Source: an uncultured Bacilli bacterium
Lineage (GTDB): Bacteria > Bacillota_I > Bacilli_A > RF39 > UBA660
Length of the DNA: 32,148 bases
Direction: 5' to 3'
Assembly (NCBI GenBank): GCA_947628375.1
Contig: CANQZQ010000005.1
Location: forward strand, 1-32,148
The notes beneath the pieces were generated by a model. That model saw only the letters and a program-made list of their open reading frames with translations, made no database searches and had not been told where the DNA came from. The translations under genes were made by a program, and so were the position numbers. Every line of letters starts with the position of its first letter. The first letter of the stretch is position 1. Below, in pieces: positions 14,045-21,838 of this stretch.

Positions 14045-15679
14045 ATGAATTTTGATAGAGCCTTATATATAATCGGATTAAATAGTGATTATACAGAAGA
14101 AGAATTAAAGAAAAAATATTATTCTTTAGCCAAGCAATATCATCCAGATGCTTTAATTAATCAAACGATAGAAGAAATAAAAGCAGCAGAAAAAAAGATG
14201 AAGGAGATTAATCTCGCATATGATACTTTAAAAAAAGATAGAAAAAGTAGTTTTTCAGCTGGTCAAAGTAATTATACTTATAAACAAGCTAGAGCTAATG
14301 AAGAATATGATTTTATATATTATTATAGAAACAGTATAATTAACATTATTCAAAACTATAATTGGGTTAATATTGATGGTAAAAAGGAATTTGTTAAAGA
14401 TGCTGCCAATTTTAAAACATTTTTCATAAATTTTACTCTTGATATTACTTATGCGTCAACAAAAGAAGAGATTGTTAGACTGCTTAGTGAATTTAAAAAA
14501 AGAGTTAAAAATTGGTATAATATATTAAAAGATTCTTATTTTAAAACTTACAATATACCTAAAAATATTAGCTTTACAATTAATGAAGATTTATCCTTTG
14601 ATGAATTTTACGAATCTTTAGCAAACTTTAAACATAGTTATGATAATGTTATAAAAGAAATAGATGACATAATATATCCTTATAAACTTTATACGAATTA
14701 TGAAATAGTTAAAGAAGATATTGAAAAATTAAGAGAAGAAACAATTAAAAATGTTTATGATGATTATAATGAAAAAGATTATTATTATCAAAACTTACAA
14801 AATAGCATTGATAATTTATTTAAATATTATTCTACTAATATAGCATTATATACAGAATTAGAAGAAATAATAAGTAACAATAATTTACCTTTTCAAAGAA
14901 GAATAGAAAATTTTAAAGAAAATATATGCGATCCTTTATTTTATCTTTATTATATGCAATTAAAACTAGCTATTAATAATTTATTAGACTACCAAAGTCA
15001 CGAAGAAGAAATTACCGGCATTGAAAATAACTTAACTAAAAAATATAATGAAGCTGTAAAGAATATAAAAGATGAAAAAGAAAAAAATGAGCTGTATTTT
15101 TTCTATAAATCTATAGTACATTATTTAAGAACACAAAAAAATGTTAGCTTTCAAAGCCTTAAGCTACTTAATGAAATCGATTTTAATAATTGTGAAGAAG
15201 TTTTAAAAATTCATGATATGATTGATAATAATTTAATTACTAATAAAAAAATTGAAATATATATAAATGAATTAGAACCAAATACCATAGCTTCTAGACA
15301 TATTAAAATTGATGACGAAGAATATGATATGTTATCAAATAATGGTGAAAACGTAATTTTTGAAACTTATCATAATATAGATAATTTTATTTCTCTAGAT
15401 GAATTTATGGCTAAAATAAGACCATTTTTTACAACCTTTGATTGGAATGGTGAACATTGTATTGGACTTTATAATTATGATGGTTTACGTCTATGTATTT
15501 ATAAAGGTCATATACAATTTTTAATCAATCCGGCGATAACCAATACTGTATGGTACCCAGACCATAAATTTAGTATGTTTCAAAGTAAAGACTATGTTAA
15601 AAGTTTACTTATTAATGCTTGCTATAGCGAAATTGAAAAGTTTAAAGAAAAGAATAAGGAAAAGAAAATTACAAGATAA
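14045..15679 (+). CDS. J-domain (DnaJ-like) protein, paralogue 5 of 5
   Basis: The product is 544 residues. The ribosome binding site is weak (AAGAAAGAGA in the end of gene 4), so translation may be coupled to gene 4. Its J-domain is the most divergent of the array (LKKKYYSLAKQYHPDALINQ) yet keeps HPD at 33-35, and residues 70-185 are also distinct. From about residue 205 on it is close to paralogue 3, sharing NVSFQSLKLLNEIDFNN, NNLITNK, TFDWNGE, WYPD and KDYVKSLLIN. The tail EKNKEKKITR is basic. It is the last gene of the array and is followed by a bidirectional terminator. Confidence 0.85.
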   Translation: MNFDRALYIIGLNSDYTEEELKKKYYSLAKQYHPDALINQTIEEIKAAEKKMKEINLAYDTLKKDRKSSFSAGQSNYTYKQARANEEYDFIYYYRNSIINIIQNYNWVNIDGKKEFVKDAANFKTFFINFTLDITYASTKEEIVRLLSEFKKRVKNWYNILKDSYFKTYNIPKNISFTINEDLSFDEFYESLANFKHSYDNVIKEIDDIIYPYKLYTNYEIVKEDIEKLREETIKNVYDDYNEKDYYYQNLQNSIDNLFKYYSTNIALYTELEEIISNNNLPFQRRIENFKENICDPLFYLYYMQLKLAINNLLDYQSHEEEITGIENNLTKKYNEAVKNIKDEKEKNELYFFYKSIVHYLRTQKNVSFQSLKLLNEIDFNNCEEVLKIHDMIDNNLITNKKIEIYINELEPNTIASRHIKIDDEEYDMLSNNGENVIFETYHNIDNFISLDEFMAKIRPFFTTFDWNGEHCIGLYNYDGLRLCIYKGHIQFLINPAITNTVWYPDHKFSMFQSKDYVKSLLINACYSEIEKFKEKNKEKKITR

Positions 15680-15714
15680 AAAAAGCTGACTATTTTGATA
15701 ATCAGCTTTTTTAT
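15678..15714. terminator. Bidirectional terminator after the J-domain array
   Basis: AAAAAAGCTGA and TCAGCTTTTTT pair around a 12-nt loop, with T-runs on both strands. It serves the J-domain gene 3-4-5 unit and the convergent phe operon, and overlaps both end stop codons. Confidence 0.92.
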
Positions 15715-15956
15715 TTATTTTTAGTTAATGTTCTATTCAGAGATTTTTCTTGCTCTACTTCTTCCCTAATGCCCACAACAGGAATGGCAATTCCTTGAGT
15801 ATCATACTCATAATATGCATGATACATTCCTGGGGTATATTTAGACTTTTGTAAATAAAAACTATTTTCTTCGCTTGTACCGATGGTTAAATGCTGAGGC
15901 CTATATTTAAGTTTACTATAATCAATATATGGCCGTTTAATTTTTTTATCTTTCAT
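15711..15956 (-). CDS. Small hypothetical protein downstream of pheT
   Basis: The product is 81 residues, basic at the N-terminus (MKDKKIKRPYIDYSKLKYRP) and rich in Tyr. It has one predicted beta-like stretch (MYHAYYEYDTQGIAIPVVGI) and a charged tail; no cysteine pair, signal or membrane helix. AGGAGG overlaps the pheT stop codon and only 8 nt separate the genes, so it is very likely expressed as the last gene of the pheS-pheT operon. I do not recognise the family. A real gene is supported by the ribosome binding site and the fit between pheT and the terminator. Confidence 0.7.
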   Translation of the reverse strand: MKDKKIKRPYIDYSKLKYRPQHLTIGTSEENSFYLQKSKYTPGMYHAYYEYDTQGIAIPVVGIREEVEQEKSLNRTLTKNK

Positions 15957-15964
15957 AAAACCTC

Positions 15965-18364
15965 CTACTTATCTCTAATTATAGCGTTATATTTATGACA
16001 AATATTATCAATTATTTTATTAAATACTTCCATTACTTCTTCTTCTGTTAAAGTTCTGGTTTTATCTTCAAATGTTAAGTTATAAGCAATTGATTTTTTA
16101 TTCTCATCTATTTTATCACCAGTGTAGACATCAAAGATTTTAACATTTGTTAAAAGTCTTCCACCATAAGATTTGATATCTTTAACTAAGTCTTCAGCTA
16201 AAACAGACTTTTCTACTACAAAAGCAACATCTTTTTCAACGGTTGGATATTTATTAAGTTCACTATATTTAACATCACTAGTTTTATGAGTAAATAAACT
16301 AGTTAAAGACATTTCACAAACATAAACATCTTCTTTAGTAACATTTGGGTGTAATTTACCAAAATAACCAATAGGTGTACCATCAACAATAATTTCACTA
16401 TTAATTTTAGGGTGAATTTCTTTTGGTAAATTATCACTTAATTTTAAGGAATAGCGATTAGTTAAACCTAAGTATTCAAGTAAATTTTCTACTACTCCTT
16501 TAATTAGATAAAAGTCTGTTTGATAATTTAAACTATTCCATGTATTAGATAAATACTTACCAGTCATGGCAAATGCTAATTTAGTATCTTCTATATATTC
16601 ATTATCTACTTCACTATAAACATTAGATATTTCATATAAATAAATATCTTTATTCTTTTTATTTAAATTATAATTTACTACTTCCATTACAGAATTAAGC
16701 AAGCTTTGTCTTATAATACTTCTTTCTTTTAACATTGGCTTTAAAAGCTTAATTGAAGGATTAAATTTATAATTATATTTATTATTGTCTTCTTCACTAA
16801 TTAAAGTATATGTTCTAATTTCATTAAAACCTAAAGTACGCATTCTTTTAGAAACAATTTTTCTAAATTTGATATTATCACGATAAACACCTTTTTTAGT
16901 TCTAATCAAAGGTAGAGTTGGTTTAATATTTTCATAACCCATTAATCTTCCTACTTCTTCGATAATATCTTCTTTTTGGGGATATATATCTTGTCTTCTA
17001 TTAGGTACTTCTACTTCATATTCGCCATTTTTTTCGTGATATGCAAAACCTAAATTAGTAAGAGTAACTTTCACATCATTATCTTCTACTTTCATACCTA
17101 AAATAGAATTAAAATCTTTTAAAGCTGCTTTAATAACTTTAGGAGTTTTATCAACTTTATCATAAGAAATGCTACCTTTAACTATTTTAGCATCAGCATA
17201 TTTTTCTAATAGGTGGCAAGCTCTTTTTAAAGCAAGAAGACAGTATTCATAATTAAGTGGTTTTTCAAAACGAAGACTTGCTTCACTACGTAGTCCGAGT
17301 CTAATTGAAGTATATCTTATATTATAGGGATTAAACATTGCTGATTCAATTAAAATATTTTTAGTACCCGCTGTAATACCTGAATTAAGGCCACCCATAA
17401 CACCGGCTACACACAAAGGAGTATTACCATCAGTAATTAAGATATCATCTTTAATTAAATCTCTTTCTTCTTTATCTAAAGTAATTATTTTTTCGCCATC
17501 TTTAGCCATTCTAACAACTATTTTGTCTCCAACCACATCTTTATCAAAGAAATGGAGAGGTTGGCCATATTCAAGCATAACATAGTTAGATATATCAACA
17601 ACGTTATTAATACTTCTAACACCCGCAACTTCAAGACGATGTTTGATAAATTCCGGAGACTCTTTTATTTTGACGTCTTTAGCAATCATTAAATTATACA
17701 TATAGACATTATCTGTTAATACTTCTAAAGATACTTGATCATTAATATCTTCATCTAATTCTTTATAACTGACATCAGGCATAGTTACTTGTTTTTTAAG
17801 GACTGCTGCAACTTCATAAGCAAAAGGAATATGATTGTTGCAATCAGTACGATTAGGGTTTAAATCAAGTTCATAAGTGGTATCTTCAACACCAAGAAAA
17901 GCTAATGCATTTTCTCCAACGGGGGCATCACTAGGAAGCTCACAAATACCTTTACTATAATTTTCTTCCGTTTTTTCTTCTAAGCCAAGTTCAAATAAAG
18001 CACATAGCATACCATTTGATTCTACTCCCCGAATAGTGCTTTTTTTAATTTGAAATGTTTTATCACCATCTGGAAGTATACACCCTGGAAGAGCCACAAT
18101 TACTTTAATGCCCGCTCTTACATTAGGGGCTCCACAAACAATTTGTAAAGTATCTGTGCCAACGTTTACTTTACAAACATGTAAGTGATCACTATCAGGA
18201 TGTGGGATACATTCTAAAACTTCGCCAACAACTAAATGATCAATTTTAGTTGTTGTTACTTTTTCAACATTAATACCTGATCTAGTAATTTTATTTGCTA
18301 AAGAGACTTTATCTTCATCTTTAACTGGAACATAATCATTGATCCAATTTAAACTAATTGCCAT
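15965..18364 (-). CDS. pheT: Phenylalanine-tRNA ligase beta subunit
   Basis: The product is 799 residues, the usual bacterial length. It pairs with PheS as an alpha2-beta2 enzyme that charges tRNA-Phe. I start at MAISLNWINDYV, where family members begin. AAGGGAG sits 7 nt upstream inside the end of pheS, and the ATG lies 1 nt after the pheS stop codon, so translation is coupled. The N-terminal tRNA-binding OB domain (about 40-150) includes HPDSDHLHVCKVNVG. The B3/B4 editing region contains LNPNRTDC and later NNVVDISNYVMLEYGQPLH. The B5 region and pseudo-catalytic core follow, and the C-terminal anticodon-binding FDX-ACB domain begins near YSELNKYPTVEKDVAFVV. No odd features. Confidence 0.98.
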   Translation of the reverse strand: MAISLNWINDYVPVKDEDKVSLANKITRSGINVEKVTTTKIDHLVVGEVLECIPHPDSDHLHVCKVNVGTDTLQIVCGAPNVRAGIKVIVALPGCILPDGDKTFQIKKSTIRGVESNGMLCALFELGLEEKTEENYSKGICELPSDAPVGENALAFLGVEDTTYELDLNPNRTDCNNHIPFAYEVAAVLKKQVTMPDVSYKELDEDINDQVSLEVLTDNVYMYNLMIAKDVKIKESPEFIKHRLEVAGVRSINNVVDISNYVMLEYGQPLHFFDKDVVGDKIVVRMAKDGEKIITLDKEERDLIKDDILITDGNTPLCVAGVMGGLNSGITAGTKNILIESAMFNPYNIRYTSIRLGLRSEASLRFEKPLNYEYCLLALKRACHLLEKYADAKIVKGSISYDKVDKTPKVIKAALKDFNSILGMKVEDNDVKVTLTNLGFAYHEKNGEYEVEVPNRRQDIYPQKEDIIEEVGRLMGYENIKPTLPLIRTKKGVYRDNIKFRKIVSKRMRTLGFNEIRTYTLISEEDNNKYNYKFNPSIKLLKPMLKERSIIRQSLLNSVMEVVNYNLNKKNKDIYLYEISNVYSEVDNEYIEDTKLAFAMTGKYLSNTWNSLNYQTDFYLIKGVVENLLEYLGLTNRYSLKLSDNLPKEIHPKINSEIIVDGTPIGYFGKLHPNVTKEDVYVCEMSLTSLFTHKTSDVKYSELNKYPTVEKDVAFVVEKSVLAEDLVKDIKSYGGRLLTNVKIFDVYTGDKIDENKKSIAYNLTFEDKTRTLTEEEVMEVFNKIIDNICHKYNAIIRDK

Positions 18365-18365
18365 T

Positions 18366-19415
18366 TTAATACTCCCTTCTATCAAACTCTTTTAAAGTTC
18401 TTATATCATGATTAACATAGAATGTTCTTATATCACTAATACCATATTTAAGCATTGCGAGTCTTTCAAGGCCAAAACCAAAAGCAAAGCCATTCCAAAC
18501 AAGAGGATCATAACCACAATTTTTTAAAACGATTGGGTTTACCATACCAGCACCACCAACTGTTATCCAGCCTGTCCCTTTGCAAAGATTACAACCTTTG
18601 CCATTACAATTAAAACAGCTAATATCCATTTCCACACTAGGTTCTGTAAAAGGATAAAATGATGGTCTAAATCTTGTTTCTCTTGATTCACCAAATAACA
18701 TTTTGGCTACTGCCTCAAATGTTCCTTTTAAATCACCTAGAGTAATATCTTTATCAACAAGCAATCCTTCCATTTGAGTAAATTCGTGAGAATGGGTGGC
18801 ATCATCTTCATCTCTTCTATAAGTTTTACCAGGGCAAATAATTCTTATTGGTTCATGCCCTTCACATCTAAGCATTTCTCTTACTTGAACAGGACTAGTT
18901 TGACTTCGAAGTAAATATTCATCTCCTCTTATATAGAAGGTATCTTGAGCATCTCTTGCTGGATGACCTTTAGGTAAATTTAGAAGTTCAAAGTTATATA
19001 AGTCTTTTTCTACTTCTGGCCCTTCAACAACATCATAACCCATACTCATTAAAAGATTTTCTAAACTTTCAATAATTCTTTCTAAAGGGTGTGCACTTCC
19101 TACTTCTATTTTAGTACCAGGAAGGCTAACATCAATTGCTTCTTTATTTAATTTTTCATTTATTTCTTGCTCTTCTAAGTTTTTACTAATTCTTTCATGA
19201 TTTTCATTAAAGATATTCTTAAGTTCATTAACACTCATACCAAATTCTTTTTTTAATTCATTTGGTACTTCTTTAATTTTACTACTAAGTTCAGTTATGG
19301 AACCATTTTTTCCCATGTATTGTTGCTTAAGAGTATCTAGTGCTTCTTTAGTTTTAACATCATTAAATACTGTTTCTAATTCTTTTTTAATCTTATTTAT
19401 TTCTTCATTATACAT
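18366..19415 (-). CDS. pheS: Phenylalanine-tRNA ligase alpha subunit
   Basis: The product is 349 residues, the catalytic subunit. I start at MYNEEINKIKKELE, which has GGAGG 7 nt upstream; the frame stays open to 19487, but that stretch runs through the T-box terminator. An N-terminal coiled coil (about 1-85) contacts tRNA. The class II core has motif 2 around QTSPVQVREML and FRRDEDDATHSHEF-type residues (here YRRDEDDATHSHEFTQ). A Cys-rich loop (CFNCNGKGCNLCKGTGW) typical of Firmicutes PheS follows, and motif 3 is FGFGLERLAMLKYGI. It heads the pheS-pheT operon and is regulated by the T-box in its leader. Confidence 0.98.
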   Translation of the reverse strand: MYNEEINKIKKELETVFNDVKTKEALDTLKQQYMGKNGSITELSSKIKEVPNELKKEFGMSVNELKNIFNENHERISKNLEEQEINEKLNKEAIDVSLPGTKIEVGSAHPLERIIESLENLLMSMGYDVVEGPEVEKDLYNFELLNLPKGHPARDAQDTFYIRGDEYLLRSQTSPVQVREMLRCEGHEPIRIICPGKTYRRDEDDATHSHEFTQMEGLLVDKDITLGDLKGTFEAVAKMLFGESRETRFRPSFYPFTEPSVEMDISCFNCNGKGCNLCKGTGWITVGGAGMVNPIVLKNCGYDPLVWNGFAFGFGLERLAMLKYGISDIRTFYVNHDIRTLKEFDRREY

Positions 19416-19432
19416 AAAATATCCTCCATTTA

Positions 19433-19620
19433 AATAAAAAATTTCATAAATAAACTTTGGCAAAGGACGAGATTCCCGCGGTACCACCTTTATTTATGAA
19501 ATGATTCATACACTTTAATTCGTAATGTGAATTATTCAACAACATTCATTAATTGAAATTCAATTTATTATTTATCTATAAATATTTGCACCAATTATAT
19601 TTATTCTCTAAATTAGAAAT
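19433..19620 (-). promoter_or_regulatory. T-box riboswitch of pheS-pheT
   Basis: The minus-strand leader carries the signature AAAGGTGGTACCGCGGGA followed by CGTCCTTT, the T-box antiterminator whose AAAGG/CCTTT helix frames the UGGU bulge that pairs with the tRNA acceptor end. The competing terminator pairs TTTCATAAATAAA (19489-19501) with TTTATTTATGAAA (about 19441-19453) and ends in a T-run at 19436-19440. Further up, TTGGTGCAAA resembles the Stem I apical GNUG loop. A UUC codon at 19555-19557 is a plausible phenylalanine specifier on the 3' side of Stem I. Uncharged tRNA-Phe would allow read-through. The T-box call is firm; the Stem I boundaries are approximate. Confidence 0.92.
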
Positions 19621-19654
19621 AATAAATTTACTTAGATTAAATCACTATGTTTTT

Positions 19655-19683
19655 ATATTAATAATTTTCAGCTTTTCTTTCAA
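19655..19683 (-). promoter_or_regulatory. Candidate promoter of the pheS leader
   Basis: On the minus strand TTGAAA (19678-19683) and TAATAT (19655-19660) are 17 nt apart. It lies inside the end of the rubrerythrin gene and would give a leader of about 230 nt, a suitable length for a T-box. No terminator follows the rubrerythrin gene, so some read-through is possible. Confidence 0.5.
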
Positions 19684-20197
19684 AGAAACTTTGAGCATGT
19701 TTACATACAGGACATACTTCAGGAGCTTTTTTACCAATTACTACATGTCCACAGTTACGGCAGATCCAAATACGATCATCTTCGCTTGAGAATACTAAGC
19801 CTTCATCAATATTAGAAATTAATTTTCTATATCTTTCTTCATGTTCTTTTTCAATCTTACCAACACTTTCAAATAGATAAGCAATACGATCAAAACCTTC
19901 TTCTTTGGCTACTTTTGCAAATTCAGCATACATATCTGTCCATTCATAATTTTCTCCTGCTGCAGCATCTTCTAAGTTAGTATGCGTATCAGGTATTTCA
20001 CCATTATGTAATTCTTTAAACCATAACTTAGCATGTTCTTTTTCATTATTAGCAGTTTCTTCAAAGATAGCGGCGATTTGTTCATAACCATCTTTTCTTG
20101 CTTTACTAGCATAATAAGTATATTTATTTCTTGCTTGGCTTTCACCAGCAAAAGCTGCCATTAAATTGCTTTCTGTTTTTGAACCTTTAAGTTCCAT
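19658..20197 (-). CDS. rbr: Rubrerythrin
   Basis: The product is 179 residues, a cytosolic non-haem di-iron peroxidase that reduces hydrogen peroxide in anaerobes. The ferritin-like domain supplies Glu19 (AGES), the E52-K-E-H55 motif and a second ExxH at E116-K-E-H119. The C-terminal rubredoxin-like domain has C146-R-N-C149 and C162-P-V-C165 to bind the electron-relay iron. I choose the ATG giving [12 protein letters not shown], the usual family start, with AAGGAAG about 10 nt upstream; a GTG three codons earlier overlaps that site. It is probably monocistronic, with a TATAAT box about 30 nt upstream. It indicates an oxygen-sensitive lifestyle. Confidence 0.96.
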   Translation of the reverse strand: MELKGSKTESNLMAAFAGESQARNKYTYYASKARKDGYEQIAAIFEETANNEKEHAKLWFKELHNGEIPDTHTNLEDAAAGENYEWTDMYAEFAKVAKEEGFDRIAYLFESVGKIEKEHEERYRKLISNIDEGLVFSSEDDRIWICRNCGHVVIGKKAPEVCPVCKHAQSFFERKAENY

Positions 20198-20240
20198 AGA
20201 TAACACTTCCTTTTTCTATCAAAGATTATAAATCATATCT

Positions 20241-20267
20241 TAAAAAAAGTAAAGAAAATTACTTTTT
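20241..20267 (-). terminator. Terminator of the signal peptidase unit
   Basis: On the minus strand AAAGTAA and TTACTTT form a 7-bp stem followed by a run of T. The left arm overlaps the TAA stop codon of the signal peptidase gene. Confidence 0.75.
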
Positions 20268-21011
20268 ATTCTTTACTTTTTTTAAATCTTTATAGGCTTC
20301 TTCCAGTTTTTTTCTTTCCGATTCTGCCTTGTTAATTTTTGGCTCTTCTTTTTGAGGTTTTTTTTCGATTGATTCTTTTTTAGTATCTTTTTTGACATTT
20401 TTTTCTTTGGTTTCTTCTTTACTAGTATTCATCATTCTAATTATCTTAATAATATCTTTGATTAAAATATATAAGGCTGGGATAACAACAACTAAAATCC
20501 AACCGAAGCCACTTGATAAAAATTGTTGTAACTTACCAAGGCCCGGAATAACAGCTTTAACAACTCCGATAATATTTGATTCTTTTACACATCCTTCATC
20601 ATTACCCGGATTATTATCACCTCTAGTAATAAAACATGTAGATCCATCATCTAATATTTGAGTGCCAACAACCCGGTGAGTTACCGTCATACCATATTTA
20701 ATTTTCCAAGTTGAAATAAATGTAATAACATCATTAACTTGGACATCATCAGCATCATTAATCTTTAAATTAATAACGGCATCCAAAGTATTTATATTTG
20801 GTTCCATACTGGGACTTACAATAGTATATATAGAGAAAAATGGTTCAAATTTTTCACCCTTAGTTTTATATAATTGTAAAAAAACATAATAATAAATTAA
20901 AAGAACTCCAATAAGCATTAGCAACACAAAAATAGTCCAACTAATAACAGTTGAAATATAATTAAATAAACCTTTAAAATTATAATGTGTTTCATCTACC
21001 TTATTTTTCAT
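20259..21011 (-). CDS. SipW-type (ER-type) signal peptidase I
   Basis: The product is 250 residues, with AAAGG 6 nt before the ATG. An N-terminal membrane helix (about 23-46) precedes the catalytic domain: nucleophile Ser68 in SPSMEP, and His112 in TVTHRV replacing the usual general-base lysine, as in SipW, archaeal and ER signal peptidases. TRGDNNPGND (129-138) supplies the conserved acidic residue. A second membrane helix (about 170-192) is followed by a long Lys/Glu-rich cytoplasmic tail of about 60 residues. It removes signal peptides outside the membrane; SipW homologues often serve dedicated substrates. It lies 14 nt after a membrane-anchored protein gene in the same unit. Assignment to the S26B type is secure from the His motif. 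Confidence 0.92.
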   Translation of the reverse strand: MKNKVDETHYNFKGLFNYISTVISWTIFVLLMLIGVLLIYYYVFLQLYKTKGEKFEPFFSIYTIVSPSMEPNINTLDAVINLKINDADDVQVNDVITFISTWKIKYGMTVTHRVVGTQILDDGSTCFITRGDNNPGNDEGCVKESNIIGVVKAVIPGLGKLQQFLSSGFGWILVVVIPALYILIKDIIKIIRMMNTSKEETKEKNVKKDTKKESIEKKPQKEEPKINKAESERKKLEEAYKDLKKVKNKK

Positions 21012-21025
21012 ATTATCCTTTTTCT

Positions 21026-21745
21026 TTATATACTTTCTTTATATTCTATTTTAAATTCAGCTTTAATATTATGACCAACATTTTGCTTATTTTTTATAAT
21101 AGTTTCACTCTTCCAATACATAGTAGTACTCTCACCTGGCTTACTTGATAATTCATAATTGGTAGCAATCTTTAATGTTGAAATAATACCCGCTATATCA
21201 TAATAATTTCCGACAACTGGGCTTAAAACTCCTTCATAAGTCGAAATAGCATTATTAATATAAGTCCAATTTTCATTATCAAAAGAATAAGCAAATCTAA
21301 CTCTTACATCACTATCATCTTTGGATGTGGCATTACCATGAAAACTATTTTCTAAGATATTATATTTAACATCAAATTTTATCGTTCCATCTTTTTTCTC
21401 GCCTTTAAGAGTTTCTACGGCAATAGAACTTTTATTTTCGATAATTGTTTCATCTTCAGTATCTTCTTGAGTAATTTTCTTTTCTAAATTTCCTTCATTA
21501 TTAATTAAAACGGACATTTTACTATTTTTAATTTCAATTATTTCAATACCATTTTCTAATTTATTTTTATTAATATAATATTTTCCAATATACATAAGAG
21601 AGTTATATAAAGTAAAGCCAAAAAGAACTATTAAAACAAACAATAACAAAACTTGAGAAGAATTATTATAATAAGCAGCTTCTCTAATAGCTAAGTCTTC
21701 TTTATCGTCATAAGTTTTTTTACTTCTGCCAACCTTCTTATTCAT
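21026..21745 (-). CDS. Single-pass membrane protein paired with the SipW-type peptidase
   Basis: The product is 239 residues. A 28-residue charged cytoplasmic segment (MNKKVGRSKKTYDDKEDLAI) precedes one membrane helix (VLLLFVLIVLFGFTLYNSL, about 32-51). The extracytoplasmic part is beta-rich, with FDVKYNILENSFHG near the middle and DIAGIISTLKIATNYELSS further on, and no cysteines. It is first in a two-gene unit with the signal peptidase, under a TTGAAT-17-TATACT promoter; its own ribosome binding site is weak. SipW enzymes are often encoded beside surface or fibre-forming proteins of the TasA/camelysin type, so it could be a substrate or assembly partner. I cannot assign a family. Confidence 0.75.
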   Translation of the reverse strand: MNKKVGRSKKTYDDKEDLAIREAAYYNNSSQVLLLFVLIVLFGFTLYNSLMYIGKYYINKNKLENGIEIIEIKNSKMSVLINNEGNLEKKITQEDTEDETIIENKSSIAVETLKGEKKDGTIKFDVKYNILENSFHGNATSKDDSDVRVRFAYSFDNENWTYINNAISTYEGVLSPVVGNYYDIAGIISTLKIATNYELSSKPGESTTMYWKSETIIKNKQNVGHNIKAEFKIEYKESI

Positions 21746-21771
21746 AATTACACACTCTTATTCTAAATAAA

Positions 21772-21800
21772 AGTATAGCATAAGATTTTTTTTTATTCAA
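21772..21800 (-). promoter_or_regulatory. Promoter of the membrane protein-signal peptidase unit
   Basis: On the minus strand TTGAAT (21795-21800) and TATACT (21772-21777) are 17 nt apart, with TGC directly before the -10. It is arranged back-to-back with the promoter of the SDR gene. Confidence 0.7.
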
Positions 21801-21807
21801 TAAATTG

Positions 21808-21816
21808 TGTTATAAT
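21808..21816 (+). promoter_or_regulatory. Extended -10 promoter of the SDR gene
   Basis: TG-T-TATAAT lies 22 nt before the start codon, with no recognisable -35 box. It is the same nonamer seen before other genes in the window. Confidence 0.65.
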
Positions 21817-21838
21817 ATTTGATAGAAAGTAGGATAAA

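Noticed and set aside
7079-15679. J-domain array as mycoplasma-style cytadherence proteins (TopJ-like)
   Set aside because: TopJ-type proteins also carry Pro-rich and aromatic/glycine-rich EAGR boxes. I see none here, only Asn/Ser-rich linkers and a different C-terminal module.
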